Below are positions 44,757 to 53,406 of a stretch of DNA of 64,000 bases, in pieces. Each line of letters opens with the position of its first letter. The first letter of the stretch is position 1. The stretch comes from JAWKIW01 sp041394145 (GTDB lineage Bacteria > Actinomycetota > Acidimicrobiia > Acidimicrobiales > Acidimicrobilacustridaceae), in assembly GCA_041394145.1 (NCBI GenBank), contig JAWKIW010000020.1, positions 28,632-92,631 on the forward strand, written 5' to 3'. A program made the position numbers and the translations under genes. Under the pieces are notes generated by a model. That model did not search any database. It saw nothing but the letters and a program-made list of their open reading frames with translations, and was not told where the DNA came from.

Positions 44757-46799
44757 GTGGTATCCGTGGCCCCAGTGTCTGCCGAGGCGCCCCGCAACGG
44801 GGCCGGCCGACGCGCGTCGCTGCCCGGCGAGTCGTGGACCACGAGCGACCCGTTCCCGAGTCGACGGGGCGCCGATCTCGCCTACGTCCCCGGCATCGAC
44901 GGCCTCCGTGCCCTCGCCGTGGTCGCCGTCATCTTGTTCCACGCCGACCTCTGGTGGATCCCCGGGGGCTTCCTCGGGGTCGAGGTCTTCTTCGTCGTCA
45001 GCGGCTTCCTCATCACCTCGCTGCTGCTGAGCGAGGCGCGCAACGACGGCCAGGTCGCGCTGGCGAACTTCTGGGTGCGCCGGGCGAGGCGGCTGCTGCC
45101 CGCCCTCTTCCTCGTCCTCGCCGTCACCTCGGTGCTCGCCCTGCTGTTCGCCCCGGGCGAGGTGGCGAGCCTGCGCGGCGACGTCCTGGCGGCCCTCTTC
45201 TACGTGACGAACTGGGACTTCGTCCTGTCGTCCAAGAGCTACTTCGAGGTGATGGGTCGGCCGCCGCTGGTCCAGCACCTGTGGTCGCTGGCGGTGGAGG
45301 AGCAGTTCTACCTCTTCTGGCCGCTGCTGTTCATCGGGGGGATGCGGCGGCTCGGCAAGCGGCGCTTCGCCTGGGTGATCGCCGGCGCGGCCGTGCTCTC
45401 GGCGGCGTGGATGGCCGTGCTGTTCGACGAGGGCAGCGATCCCTCGCGCGTGTACTACGGCACCGACACCCGTGCCTCGGCGCTGCTCATCGGGTGCGTC
45501 CTCGCCTTCTGGTGGTCGCCGTGGCGGCTCCGGGCCGAGATCGCCGCGTCGGCCAAGGTCATCCTCAACGTCGTCGGCCTGGTGGCGCTCGCCGCGGTGC
45601 TGCGCATCCTCGTGGTGACCAGCGAGTCCGATCCGAGCCTGTACCGCTTCGGGTTCTTCCAGCTGTCGCTGCTGACGGCGCTGGTCATCGCCGTCACCGT
45701 CCACCCGGGGGCCCTGCTCGGCAAGCTGCTCGGGTGGGGGCCGCTGGTGTGGATCGGCAAGCGCTCGTACGGCTTGTACCTGTGGCACTGGCCCATCTTC
45801 CAGGTCACCCGGCCCGACATCGACGTCCCGTTCGGCACCTATCCCACGCTCGTGCTGCGCCTCGTCCTCACCGTCGGTGCCGCCGAGCTGTCGTATCGCT
45901 ACGTCGAGATGCCCATCCGTCGGGGCGCGCTCGGCCGCTGGTGGACGTCGATGCGCGAGGCGACCGGGGCCCGGCGGATGCGGCTGCAGGTCGGCTTCGG
46001 GTCGACGTTGGCGGTGGCGATCGTGCTGGTGGCCATGCTCGGCGTGACCATGGTGCGGGCCAAGGCACCCGACCCGAGCCTCATCGTGGCGGCCGGCCCG
46101 CCCGAGGAGGTCGAGGGCCAGGACCCGTCGGCGGTGTCCGACACCGCCATCTTCAACCTGGGCACCGCCGCGCCCGAGGCGACGACGGGAGACCGCGCGG
46201 CCTCGAGCCCCGGCTCGACCGAGCCGACGACCACCGCCGCGCCTCCCGGCACCGGGGCGCCCCCGTCGTCCGACGCCTCCACCACCACCGCGCCCGCCCC
46301 GTCCACCTCGGCCCCGACCGGCGTCACCCCGATCACCAAGCGGGTGGCGGCGCTGGGCGACTCGGTGATGCTCGGCGCCAAGCCGGCCCTGCAGGGGACG
46401 CTCGGACCCACCGGCGCCGTCGACGCCGTCGTCGGCCGCCAGGTCGCCAACGGCCTCGACGTGCTGCGGTTCTGGTCGGCCAAGGGCCTGCTGCCCGACA
46501 CGGTGGTGATCCACCTCGGCAACAACGGCACCTTCACCGACCAGCAGTTCGACCAGATCATGGAGGTGCTGAAGCCGGTGCCCCGCGTGGTCTTCGTCAA
46601 CAACAAGGTGCCCCGGCGCTGGCAGGACCCGAACAACGACGTCATCGCCAGCGGCGTCGCCCGGTATCCCGGCCAGGCGGTCCTCGTCGACTGGCTGTCC
46701 GCCAGCTCGTCGCACCCGGAGTTCTTCTACGACGACGGCATGCACCTGCGCCCCGACGGCGCCCAGTTCTACGCCCAGCTCATCGCCTCGAACGTCTGA
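44757..46799 (+). CDS. Acyltransferase-3 / SGNH membrane O-acyltransferase
   Basis: A 680-residue protein of the OafA/OatA type. About ten membrane helices in residues ~45-430 carry the acyltransferase-3 signatures YVPGIDGLRALAVVAVILFH (catalytic His), FFVVSGFLITSLLL and LWSLAVEEQFYLFWPLL. A Thr/Pro/Ser-rich linker leads to a C-terminal SGNH domain outside the cell, with GDSVMLG, HLGNNGTF and DGMHLRPDGAQF (Ser, Asn and Asp-His catalytic residues). It transfers acyl groups to cell-wall or surface polysaccharides. GTG start. It faces the beta-propeller lipoprotein gene. Confidence 0.93.
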   Translation: MVSVAPVSAEAPRNGAGRRASLPGESWTTSDPFPSRRGADLAYVPGIDGLRALAVVAVILFHADLWWIPGGFLGVEVFFVVSGFLITSLLLSEARNDGQVALANFWVRRARRLLPALFLVLAVTSVLALLFAPGEVASLRGDVLAALFYVTNWDFVLSSKSYFEVMGRPPLVQHLWSLAVEEQFYLFWPLLFIGGMRRLGKRRFAWVIAGAAVLSAAWMAVLFDEGSDPSRVYYGTDTRASALLIGCVLAFWWSPWRLRAEIAASAKVILNVVGLVALAAVLRILVVTSESDPSLYRFGFFQLSLLTALVIAVTVHPGALLGKLLGWGPLVWIGKRSYGLYLWHWPIFQVTRPDIDVPFGTYPTLVLRLVLTVGAAELSYRYVEMPIRRGALGRWWTSMREATGARRMRLQVGFGSTLAVAIVLVAMLGVTMVRAKAPDPSLIVAAGPPEEVEGQDPSAVSDTAIFNLGTAAPEATTGDRAASSPGSTEPTTTAAPPGTGAPPSSDASTTTAPAPSTSAPTGVTPITKRVAALGDSVMLGAKPALQGTLGPTGAVDAVVGRQVANGLDVLRFWSAKGLLPDTVVIHLGNNGTFTDQQFDQIMEVLKPVPRVVFVNNKVPRRWQDPNNDVIASGVARYPGQAVLVDWLSASSSHPEFFYDDGMHLRPDGAQFYAQLIASNV

Positions 46800-46830
46800 G
46801 CTGCGCCACCGGGCCACCAGGCCACCGGGC

Positions 46831-46896
46831 ACCAGGGCACCAGGCCGGCGGTCAGCCGGGCCACCGCGTACCAGGGCACCAGGCCGCCGGTCAGCC
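46831..46896. repeat. 27-base direct repeat between convergent genes
   Basis: ACCAGGGCACCAGGCC plus eleven further bases occurs at 46831 and 46870 with one mismatch; similar CCACCGGGC pieces fill the rest of the ~100-base gap. No coding potential is seen here. Confidence 0.65.
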
Positions 46897-46906
46897 AGAC
46901 CGATCG

Positions 46907-49492
46907 CTACCGCAGCGGCTCCCAGGCCACGAAGGTCAGATCGTCGAGGTGGCCGGTGCGCAGGCCGGTCTCCGACAGCGTCAGCACCCGGTCGCCCACC
47001 ACCATCGCCCGCAGGATCGGCGCGCCCGCACCCGAGTAGTCCGGCCCGGGCGGCGTCGTCGGCTTCGGCGTCGGTGGCGGGCACGCCGGGTCGCACAGGA
47101 CGGTCGTCGGCGCCGGAACCCCGCCGTCCGCCGGTGGGCAGTTGCCGGCAGCGTCGCAGTCACCCGCGAGCCGGGCGGCCTCCCGGACGGCCGGGTCGAC
47201 CGAGGTGGTGGTCGTGGCCGAGGCGGCGGCCGTCGTGGCCGTCGAGCCCGGCGGCGGGCAGGCCGGGTCGCACGGGATCGTCGAGGGCGGCACCGGCGAC
47301 GAGCCGTCCGTCGTGGGCGGGGTCGCGGTCGTCGACGTCGAGCCGGCGGCGACGCGGTCGGGGCCGAAGGCGGGCACGCCGTCGACCGGGTTCACGATCC
47401 GCCCGACCTCGGTGATCCCCTCGCCGGTGACGCGCAGGCCGAGCGCCCCGACGAAGCCCTGCCGGTACGGGGCCGCGCTCTCGGCGGTGCAGCGGGCGCC
47501 CGCGGGACACGGTGATGGCAGTGGGGTGACGCCGCCGGAGGTCGTCACCGGCAGCACGGCGAGGTCGGTCGCCGGCCACCACAAGAAGGCGTGGTGCTCC
47601 TGCTCGGCCGAGGAGGTCGACCCGGGCAGCGCGTACTTCTGCAGCTGCCGGGGGTCGGCGGGGTCGGACACGTCGAACAGGGCGACCTGGGTGCCGGTGG
47701 CGCGCCCGGTGGCGGTGGCGTCCTGGCCGACGCCGATCAGCCGCCCCTCGCCGGCCGGGTGGAGGTAGGCGGAGTAGCCGAGGATCTTCAGCTCGCCGGC
47801 CACCTTCGGGTTGGACGGGTCGCGCAGGTCGACCGTGTAGAGCGGGTCGGTCTGGCGGAACGTCACCACGTAGCCCACGTCGCCGATGAACCGCACGGAC
47901 TTGATCTGCTCGCCCTTGCCGAGCCCGCCGACCGCGCCGACCTGGCGCAGCTCGCCGTCGCGCTCGCGCAGCACCACGACCTGGCTCTGGGCGTTGCGGC
48001 CGGTGGCGATGCTGTCGACGGTGGAGGCCAGGCGAAGGTCGTCGCCGGCCTCGTCCATCGAGAACTGGTTCAGCAGGCGGCCCGCGACCCCGCCCGACGC
48101 CCGGTACGTGGCGGGCCCGTCGCCCTCGATGCCGAACTTGTGCACGGCGGTGCGGGTCGACGCCACGGCCACCACACCGTTGCCCGCTCGGCGGGTCGGT
48201 TCGTCGGCGAGCTCGGTCGTGGTCACGTAGACGTTGCGCGGCGAGGCGTACACGGTCTCGCCGGCGCCGACCACGCCGACCGCGTCGCCCGGCTCGAGCG
48301 CCCCATCGAGGTCCACGGTGACGAGCGACAGCATCCCGACGCCCGAGGACGCCTTGGGCCGCTCGACCGCCGTGCAGTCGAGCAGGGGTCGACCTTCGAG
48401 GGAACCGGGGTCGGGGATGCCGCTGGCGCCGAGGTCGACCCACTGGGGGATCCAGTCCTCGATCGTGGTCTCCTCGATGATCCGCCGGTTGGCCTCCTTG
48501 GCGGCGTCCTCGGCCCGTCGGCTGGACGGGTACACGAGCGGCAGGTCCGGCGGCGGGGTCGAGACCGCGATCCGGGCGGTGCCGTCCACCGAGCGGGCGC
48601 CGGCCGTCGCGCCCTCGAGGGCGACGCGGCGCAGCACCGTCGGCGTCGACGGGTCGCGCACGTCGACCAGGGTGAGCACGGTGGCCGGCCCCTCCCGCAG
48701 GGCGGGGCGCTGCCGGTTCGGCGTGGTCGTGCCCGAGGTGCCCGAGGTGCGGCCGGCGCCCGCGTCGGCCGGCAGCTCGTCGATCAGCGGCATGGGCTCG
48801 GAGGTGGACGGCCCGCCGCTGGTGACCACGAGCAGCCGGTCCCCGTCGAGCAGCAGCTGGCTGTCGCCGCCGGTCTCGAGGCGGAGGCGCCCGACCTGCT
48901 TCGGGGAGGCGCCGGTGAGGTCCCAGGCCACGACGTCGCCGTCGACGACGCCGAACAGCCGTCGACCGTCGGTCTTGGTGAGGTCGGCCTCGTCGACGCC
49001 CTTGGTCTGGTTGTTGGTGTCGGAGTAGGACGGGGTCGGCGCCGCAGCACCGGCAGCGGCGTCGCCGCGGTCGGCCTCGGCCGAGGCGGACGGTGCACCG
49101 GCCTCGCTGCGGGCCGACGGCGCCACGGACGTCGTCGGCGGCCCCGACGCGGCCTGGTCCTCGAGCGCGCCGCCACCGGCCGAGGAGCGCCCCGACCCCG
49201 GGTACCCGGGCGACCCCAGGTGGGCGACGGCCTCGTCGTGGAACCACCGCAGGAGGGCGTCGCACGAGTCGGTCGGCTCGAGGGCGACGTCGACGTCGAG
49301 GTTCGGGGCGGCGGTGGTGGCGGTCGAGCGTCCGGCGGCCTGCTCACCCGGCCCACCGGCCGGTCCGTCGGTCCCGGTGCAGGCACCGACCACGAGCGCA
49401 GCCCCGAGGGCCAGGCCCATCGCCCGCCGCCGGGGGGCCCGTCCCCGTCGTCCCCGTCGTCCGCCGTCGTTGCCGCTGGATGCGCTGCGCAT
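46907..49492 (-). CDS. Secreted beta-propeller domain lipoprotein
   Basis: An 861-residue protein exported as a lipoprotein: twin basic N-terminus, hydrophobic core and lipobox LVVGAC at about residue 38. A Thr/Ala-rich stalk is followed by the beta-propeller family (PF09826-like) signature SYSDTNNQTKGVDEADLTKTDGRRLF. Blades continue with SVRFIGDVGYVVTFRQTDPLYTVDLRDPSNPKVAGELKI and GYSAYLHPAGEGRLIGVG. A Pro/Thr insert with paired CDPACPPP motifs breaks the C-terminal part. ATG with GGGGAGGAG upstream. The function of the family is unknown; surface binding or sensing is likely. Confidence 0.9.
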   Translation of the reverse strand: MRSASSGNDGGRRGRRGRAPRRRAMGLALGAALVVGACTGTDGPAGGPGEQAAGRSTATTAAPNLDVDVALEPTDSCDALLRWFHDEAVAHLGSPGYPGSGRSSAGGGALEDQAASGPPTTSVAPSARSEAGAPSASAEADRGDAAAGAAAPTPSYSDTNNQTKGVDEADLTKTDGRRLFGVVDGDVVAWDLTGASPKQVGRLRLETGGDSQLLLDGDRLLVVTSGGPSTSEPMPLIDELPADAGAGRTSGTSGTTTPNRQRPALREGPATVLTLVDVRDPSTPTVLRRVALEGATAGARSVDGTARIAVSTPPPDLPLVYPSSRRAEDAAKEANRRIIEETTIEDWIPQWVDLGASGIPDPGSLEGRPLLDCTAVERPKASSGVGMLSLVTVDLDGALEPGDAVGVVGAGETVYASPRNVYVTTTELADEPTRRAGNGVVAVASTRTAVHKFGIEGDGPATYRASGGVAGRLLNQFSMDEAGDDLRLASTVDSIATGRNAQSQVVVLRERDGELRQVGAVGGLGKGEQIKSVRFIGDVGYVVTFRQTDPLYTVDLRDPSNPKVAGELKILGYSAYLHPAGEGRLIGVGQDATATGRATGTQVALFDVSDPADPRQLQKYALPGSTSSAEQEHHAFLWWPATDLAVLPVTTSGGVTPLPSPCPAGARCTAESAAPYRQGFVGALGLRVTGEGITEVGRIVNPVDGVPAFGPDRVAAGSTSTTATPPTTDGSSPVPPSTIPCDPACPPPGSTATTAAASATTTTSVDPAVREAARLAGDCDAAGNCPPADGGVPAPTTVLCDPACPPPTPKPTTPPGPDYSGAGAPILRAMVVGDRVLTLSETGLRTGHLDDLTFVAWEPLR

Positions 49493-49575
49493 GGTCGTGC
49501 TCCTCCCCGTGACCGCTGCGACGCCCTTCGGACGACGGCCGCGGGGGGCTGGTTCCCGCCGACCGCGGTCGTTCT

Positions 49576-50355
49576 TCAGACCAGCGGCCAGGGGTAGCGA
49601 CGGCCGGTGGGATCGGCGGGGAAGACGCCCTCGTCGACGAGGGCCCGCGCCCGGGCGAGCACGGCGTCGCGCTCGAAGGGGTCGAGCAGCCGGGCGAGCG
49701 GATCCGGCAGCCCGCGGTCGACGAGGCGGGCGGCATCGCGCCGCAGGTGGTCGGGCACGGGCTCGCCGGCGAACTCCCAGATCACCGTGCGCAGCTTGAA
49801 CTCGGCGTGGAAGCTGAGGCCGTTGTCGATCGCCCACAGGTGCCCGGCGCCGTCGACGAGCACGTGGCCGCTCTTGCGGTCGGTGTTGTTGGCGAGCAGG
49901 TCGAAGGCGCAGATGCGGCGCAGCTGGTCGTGGGTGGCGTCGTCCTCGAACAGCGTGAAGTAGTGCTGGGAGACGTCGGCCTCGACGAAGCGCTGGAGCG
50001 AGCCCTCGCCGAGCGGGGCGTCCTCACCCCGGGCGACGGTCAGCGGGACCAGGTCCCACCCGAGCGCGGCGGCCAGCTCGTAGGCGGCGACCTCCCGCTG
50101 GAACAGCCCGCTGGGGAAGTCCCACAGCGGTCGCTCGCCGCGGTGGGGCTTGTAGACGGCGGCGACGACGTCCTCGTCGAGGCACACCTCGACGAGGAAG
50201 GTGGCGTTCGAGCTCCACGGCATGCGTCCCCGCAGCTCGATGGCCCCGGTGGCCAACACGGCGTGGAACCGGTCCTCACCCGTCGGCGCGTCGGCGTGCT
50301 GGTCGCCGCCGACCGGGAGGCCGTCGTCAGCGGGGGGCGTCGTGTCGGGCTCCAT
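49576..50355 (-). CDS. SCO1664 family protein
   Basis: A 259-residue protein of the actinobacterial SCO1664 family, distantly related to phosphatidylinositol 3/4-kinases. AVYKPHRGERPLWDFPSGLFQREVAAYELA recalls the nucleotide-binding half; ICAFDLLANNTDRKSGHVL and LWAIDNGLSFHAEFKLRTVIWEF give the catalytic-loop D-x-x-x-N and a D-N-G in place of DFG. Substrate unknown. It is the last gene of the conserved trio MSMEG_4193-like phosphatase, DUF3090, SCO1664, and its ATG lies ten bases after the DUF3090 stop. Confidence 0.9.
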   Translation of the reverse strand: MEPDTTPPADDGLPVGGDQHADAPTGEDRFHAVLATGAIELRGRMPWSSNATFLVEVCLDEDVVAAVYKPHRGERPLWDFPSGLFQREVAAYELAAALGWDLVPLTVARGEDAPLGEGSLQRFVEADVSQHYFTLFEDDATHDQLRRICAFDLLANNTDRKSGHVLVDGAGHLWAIDNGLSFHAEFKLRTVIWEFAGEPVPDHLRRDAARLVDRGLPDPLARLLDPFERDAVLARARALVDEGVFPADPTGRRYPWPLV

Positions 50356-50365
50356 GGCCGCCCCG

Positions 50366-50877
50366 TCAGTTGTTGCGGGGGCAGAGGTGGCCGTCGGGGT
50401 CGATGGGGCGGCCGCACAGCGGGCACAGCGGCCGGCCGGAGGCGACGAGGCGCTGCGCGGGGGGATGAAGGCGGCCACCTGGCGCCGCGTGAGCTGGAAC
50501 CGGGCCGTCGAGGCCGTCTCGGCCAGCAGCTCCACCGTCGCCTCATCGGCGTCCTCGGGCACCGACACCAGCTCCTCGGCGACGATCAGGAGCCGGTCGT
50601 CCCGCTCCTGGTAGGCCACGGCGAGCGAGCCGACGGCCCACTCGGGCACCAACGGCTCGACGAGGTCGGGCTGGGCGGGCACGTCGCCCTCCAGGGGCGG
50701 GAGGTCGGCGAGGAGCCCGGCGAGGTACTCGGCCAGCGCGGCCACCTGCTGCTTCTCCAGCCGCAGCGTCACGAGGCGTTGGCCCTGGCGGGCCTGGAGG
50801 TAGAAGACCCGCGCGCCGGGCTCCCCGCGGGTGCCGGCGACGAACACCTCGGGCTCGTCGAGCTCGATGTCGCTCAC
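50366..50877 (-). pseudogene. DUF3090 family protein, frameshifted near C-terminus
   Basis: The main frame (50877 to ~50465) gives DEPEVFVAGTRGEPGARVFYLQA and RLEKQQVAALAEYLAGLL, the DUF3090 signature. After a six-G run at 50459-50464 the family's zinc-ribbon-like end, LCPLCGRPIDPDGHLCP, appears in another frame and stops properly at 50366. One extra base in that run would restore a ~170-residue protein. The product is soluble, with four Cys/His at the end for metal binding; its role is unknown. GTG start overlaps the stop of the phosphatase gene (GTGA). This is almost certainly a sequence error, as both parts and the operon are conserved. Confidence 0.88.
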
Positions 50878-51551
50878 GACAGCCCCAAGGTGCGGAGGTC
50901 GTCGCCGGTGGAGTTGGTGGTGAGCACGGCCGGCCCGGCCGGGCCGTACCAGACGGCGCTCACCGAGCACGGCGACACGACGAGGCGCTGGAACAGGTCG
51001 AGGTGGGTGCCGAGGGCCTGGGCCAGCGCCGCCTTGATCGGGTCGGCGTGGGACACGGCGACCACCGTCTCGCCCGGGTGGGCCGCGACCAGCTCGGCGA
51101 GGGTGGTGCAGATGCGCTGCTGCATCTCGGCGAACGACTCCCCGCCGGGGAACCGGAACCCGCTCGGGTAGCGCTGCACGGTGGTCCACTCGGGCTTCTT
51201 GCGCAGCGCGTCGAGGCGGGCCCCGGTCCACTCGCCGAAGTCGCACTCGAGCAGGCCGCGGTGGCTGCGGACCCGTTGGCCGACCGCCGTGCCGATCGGC
51301 GCGGCCGTCTCCCGGGTGCGCTCGAGCGGCGAGGCGTAGACCGCCGCCACCCGGTCGAGCTCGCCGATGCGGGTGGCGGCGGCCTCGGCCTGGGCCCGAC
51401 CCGCATCGGACAGGTGCAGGCCCTTCGCCCGTCCGGGCAGCACCGTGCCGGTCGACGGCGTCTGGCCGTGGCGCACGAGCAGCACCAGCGTCGGCTTCGG
51501 CCCGGTGCGGGCGCGCCGTCGCGTCGATCGTTGGGCGGGGGAGGCGGCCAT
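50874..51551 (-). CDS. MSMEG_4193 family histidine phosphatase
   Basis: A 225-residue member of the histidine phosphatase/phosphoglycerate mutase superfamily. The RHG motif is LLVRHGQTPSTG, the second basic site ASPLERTRETA, the Glu in LLECDFGEWTG and the second catalytic His in VVAVSHADPIKAALA. The MSMEG_4193 group is a probable phosphomutase or phosphatase of unknown substrate, found with DUF3090 and SCO1664 proteins across Actinobacteria; that order is kept here, with four-base and short spacings. A basic N-terminal tail (~18 residues) is present. Confidence 0.93.
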   Translation of the reverse strand: MAASPAQRSTRRRARTGPKPTLVLLVRHGQTPSTGTVLPGRAKGLHLSDAGRAQAEAAATRIGELDRVAAVYASPLERTRETAAPIGTAVGQRVRSHRGLLECDFGEWTGARLDALRKKPEWTTVQRYPSGFRFPGGESFAEMQQRICTTLAELVAAHPGETVVAVSHADPIKAALAQALGTHLDLFQRLVVSPCSVSAVWYGPAGPAVLTTNSTGDDLRTLGLS

Positions 51552-51560
51552 GACCGCCTC

Positions 51561-51566
51561 AACCTA
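51561..51566 (-). promoter_or_regulatory. -10 element TAGGTT before trio operon
   Basis: TAGGTT on the minus strand ends nine bases before the ATG at 51551, in a purine-rich spacer (GAGGCGGTC) that could also serve as a weak ribosome site. Confidence 0.45.
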
Positions 51567-51673
51567 CCGCCGGGCCGGCGTGGCGCCGCCGGTGGAGGAG
51601 CACCGAGACCGCCGTCGCGCCATCGGGCCGGCGGTGGCCGGTCGCCGGGCTCGGTGGTCCCCGGCCCTCGGGT

Positions 51674-51679
51674 TAGCGT
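51674..51679 (+). promoter_or_regulatory. -10 element TAGCGT, leaderless
   Basis: TAGCGT ends seven bases before the glycosylase GTG at 51687 with no ribosome site between. Confidence 0.55.
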
Positions 51680-51686
51680 CGGCGTC

Positions 51687-52370
51687 GTGGTGGGGACGCC
51701 CGACGACCTCGACCGCCTGCGGCGCGACATCGAGGGCTGCGACGCGTGCCCGCGCCTCGTCGCGTGGCGGCAGGAGGTGGCAGCCCGGAAGCGGGCGGCG
51801 TACGCCGACGAGGTGTACTGGGGCCGACCCGTGCCCGGCTTCGGCGACCCGGCCGCCCGCATCCTGGTCGTGGGCCTCGCCCCCGCCGCCCACGGTGCCA
51901 ACCGGACCGGGCGGATGTTCACCGGTGACCGGTCGGGCGAGTGGCTGTACCGGGCGCTGTGGCGGGCGGGGCTGGCCGACCGGCCCGTCAGCGTTTCCCG
52001 CGACGACGGGCTGACCCTCACCGGGGCCTACATCACCGCCCCGGTGCGCTGTGCACCACCGGCCAACAAGCCCACCCCCGACGAGCGCGACCGGTGCCGA
52101 CCGTTCCTCGAGCGGGAGCTGGCCCTGCTGGTCGACCTGCAGGTCGTGGTGTGCCTCGGGCAGTTCGCGTACCAGGTGATGGCGGGCCAGCTGGGGGTGC
52201 GGCCCCGGCCCCGGTTCGCCCACGGGCTGGAGGTCCCGACCTCGGCCGGCCCGACGCTGGTGTGCTCGTACCACGTGAGCCAGCAGAACACCTTCACCGG
52301 CCGCCTCACCGAGCCCATGCTCGACGCCGTCCTCACCCGGGCCCGGACCCTCGCCGACCTGCCGTTTTGA
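51687..52370 (+). CDS. Uracil-DNA glycosylase, family 5 (UDGb)
   Basis: A 227-residue repair enzyme. The N-terminal CDACPRLVAWR supplies two of the Fe-S cluster cysteines. Motif 1 is VVGLAPAAHGANRTGRMFTGD, with Ala where other families have catalytic Asp or Asn, as in UDGb. GAYITAPVRCAPPANKPT and SYHVSQQNTFTGRLT (the leucine-loop region, with His) complete the site. It removes uracil and other deaminated bases from DNA. It sits divergent from the trio operon, and the endonuclease V-like gene elsewhere in the window belongs to a family aimed at similar damage. Confidence 0.93.
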   Translation: MVGTPDDLDRLRRDIEGCDACPRLVAWRQEVAARKRAAYADEVYWGRPVPGFGDPAARILVVGLAPAAHGANRTGRMFTGDRSGEWLYRALWRAGLADRPVSVSRDDGLTLTGAYITAPVRCAPPANKPTPDERDRCRPFLERELALLVDLQVVVCLGQFAYQVMAGQLGVRPRPRFAHGLEVPTSAGPTLVCSYHVSQQNTFTGRLTEPMLDAVLTRARTLADLPF

Positions 52371-52415
52371 GGGTTCGGCCCCGATCATCATTTGAGGATC
52401 CGGCCTGGATCATCA
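52366..52415. repeat. 25-base imperfect tandem repeat
   Basis: TTTGAGGG-TTCGGCC...GATCATCA at 52366-52390 is repeated at 52391-52415 with 21 of 25 bases identical. The first copy carries the glycosylase stop codon. The second half of each copy ends GATCATCA. Confidence 0.7.
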
Positions 52416-52427
52416 ACTAATGCTTTC

Positions 52428-52451
52428 GGCCCATTTATCGAAAAATGGGCC
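52428..52451. terminator. Hairpin after uracil-DNA glycosylase
   Basis: GGCCCATTT (52428-52436) pairs with AAATGGGCC (52443-52451) around a 6-base loop. It follows the tandem repeat in an unusually AT-rich patch, 58 bases after the glycosylase stop, and is the best terminator candidate for that gene. Confidence 0.6.
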
Positions 52452-52497
52452 GTCCGGCTCAGTCGCCCGGGCGGCGGGAGGCAGATGATCCTGGTCG

Positions 52498-52812
52498 ATG
52501 GCAGCGATCTTCTCCCACGCCGAGACGGACCACCTGGCCGGGGTGCCCCTGCCGGCGGCCCCGGCGGCTCGGCCGGCGGCGATCGTGCCCCGTGGCCCGC
52601 GTGGCCTGTGGGACGCCATGGCCAAGGCCACCGGGGCTCGCTCCGAGGTGCCCACCCCGGCGACCGTCGCCGCGGCTGCAGCCGTGCCGCCCGCCGACGA
52701 CGCCCACCTGGCCTACCTGGCCCGCCTCGGCGGCCCGGTGCTCCCGGCGGCCGCGCCCGGGGAGGCCGAGGTCATCGACCTCGCCGCCGAGCGGGCCCGC
52801 CGGCGTCGCTGA
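52498..52812 (+). CDS. Small hypothetical protein, Ala/Pro-rich
   Basis: A 104-residue protein with no family I recognise. The middle is Ala/Pro-rich; two segments look structured: IFSHAETDHLAGVPLP near the start and DDAHLAYLARLGGPVLP later, and it ends VIDLAAERARRRR. No signal or membrane helix. Codon use fits the genome (G/C at third positions), which supports a real gene. The ribosome site before ATG 52498 is weak. Confidence 0.55.
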   Translation: MAAIFSHAETDHLAGVPLPAAPAARPAAIVPRGPRGLWDAMAKATGARSEVPTPATVAAAAAVPPADDAHLAYLARLGGPVLPAAAPGEAEVIDLAAERARRRR

Positions 52813-52971
52813 CCGGGCGCCCGCCGCGCCGACGCGGCGCCGTGCCCGGGGTTCGGCGCGTCCGGTCACGTGGTCGTCGCCCCGGCGGCGACTTCGGTCG
52901 CCCGTGAGGGAGCGGGTAGCGTGAACCGTTCCGTGACGGGGCCCGTCGGGCCGAGGTGGAGAGGTGGCCGG

Positions 52972-53406
52972 GTGAGGTCGAAGTCGACGCGACGCAGGGC
53001 GGGGCTGGGCGTGGCCGCGGTGGCGGGGCTGGTCGCGCTGGCGGGGTGCACGCAGCCCTCCAACGCGCCCACCCAGTACGACGACACGACCCGGGCCAAC
53101 TTCATGGCGGGCTGCACGGCCGACTACGCCGGCAGCGGGACCACGTTGGCGTCGTCGGGCACCTGCGAGTGCATGTACTCGGTCGTCACCACCAACCTGT
53201 CGATCCAGGACTTCACCACGCTCAACGACGCCCTGAAGAAGGACAAGAACGCCCCCATCCCCGACAGCATCAAGCAGGGCTGGGCGGCCTGCCCCGGCTA
53301 CGGCGCCGCCCCCGGCGCCGCCAGCGGCGGCGTCGCCGGCCCGTCACCGGCGGGCACCTCGGCCCCGGGCACGTCGGCGGCGACCACGCCCGGCTCCCAG
53401 CCGTGA
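52972..53406 (+). CDS. Cysteine-rich lipoprotein, paralogue of next gene
   Basis: A 144-residue lipoprotein. A basic N-terminus (RSKSTRRR) and hydrophobic stretch lead to the lipobox LAGC, with Cys26 as lipidation site. The mature domain has the pattern F-x3-CTADY, CECMYS, then a final AAC near residue 108, and ends in a Ser/Thr/Pro/Gly tail. The next gene has the same spacing of Cys, so both share an undescribed ~70-residue domain with probably two disulfides. GTG 52972 has GGAGAGG upstream; GTG 52933 and 52921 are in-frame alternatives, with TAGCGT at 52917-52922. Its stop overlaps the next start (GTGA). Confidence 0.78.
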   Translation: MRSKSTRRRAGLGVAAVAGLVALAGCTQPSNAPTQYDDTTRANFMAGCTADYAGSGTTLASSGTCECMYSVVTTNLSIQDFTTLNDALKKDKNAPIPDSIKQGWAACPGYGAAPGAASGGVAGPSPAGTSAPGTSAATTPGSQP

